Assembly (NCBI GenBank): GCA_949987565.1
Contig: OX465104.1
Coordinates: forward strand, 12,396,300-12,460,299
DNA: 64,000 nucleotides
Origin: Luidia sarsii
Taxonomy: Eukaryota; Echinodermata; Asteroidea; Paxillosida; Luidiidae
Direction of reading: 5' to 3'
Shown: positions 63,895 through 64,000 of the stretch, piece after piece
Position numbering within the stretch: the stretch's first letter is position 1
Layout of the letters: every line of letters starts with the position of its first letter
Notes under the pieces: generated by a model
The model's input: only the letters and a program-made list of their open reading frames with translations
The model's database searches: none
Told to the model about the DNA's origin: nothing
Position numbers and translations under genes: made by a program

Positions 63895-64000
63895 GTAAAT
63901 CCAGAAAGAGGAAAACCAGTTTGCAATCTTCGCATCCAATAGTAGAAGTTGTTGTTTAAAAAAAAAATGCCTCCTTTCTAATGTACCATTCCGCAGTGCA

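Overview
Eukaryotic genomic DNA from an invertebrate animal. Short GC-rich exons with GT-AG boundaries sit in long AT-rich introns full of foldback elements, tRNA-like repeats and minisatellites. Every recognisable protein resembles its vertebrate homologue closely. Together with the frequent ACATGTACATGT-type runs and intronic minisatellites, this suggests an invertebrate deuterostome, most likely amphioxus; the species is inference and an echinoderm or hemichordate is not excluded.

The window holds four protein-coding genes in alternating orientation. (1) 358-3510, minus: the 5' part of HELQ, a DNA-repair helicase; the gene leaves the window at its 3' side. (2) 4059-38428, plus: a complete SNX14 gene of 30 coding exons (916 codons plus stop), with two N-terminal membrane segments followed by PXA, RGS, PX and nexin-C domains. 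HELQ and SNX14 are head to head with 548 bp between their start codons. (3) 41486-48008, minus: a complete PM20D2 M20-family dipeptidase gene, tail to tail with SNX14. (4) 54453-63894, plus: an ACSM3-like mitochondrial medium-chain acyl-CoA synthetase, head to head with PM20D2 across 6.4 kb; it runs off the right edge. I rebuilt all exons by hand from reading-frame continuity, splice sites and remembered family sequence; every junction keeps phase.

The most interesting observation is in PM20D2. The exon encoding the last part of the metal-binding domain is present in three diverged tandem copies (44861-45098, 44253-44481, 43670-43910). All have the same entry and exit phase and a length of 3n+1, so only a transcript with exactly one of them keeps the frame. 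This is the signature of mutually exclusive exons. One copy has lost the putative metal-ligand histidine and has no pyrimidine tract.

Other notable structures are a 6.3-kb minisatellite in SNX14 intron 8 that reverses orientation at about 15,702, so its transcript could fold into a kilobase-scale hairpin; an ACSM exon whose acceptor and first 11 bases are duplicated around an inserted foldback element; a GC-AG intron in HELQ; and a 150-bp GGGAGA microsatellite that serves as a polypyrimidine tract in HELQ. The remaining sequence is intronic or intergenic, with several families of short inverted-repeat elements, tRNA-like repeats and one decayed non-LTR retrotransposon end.
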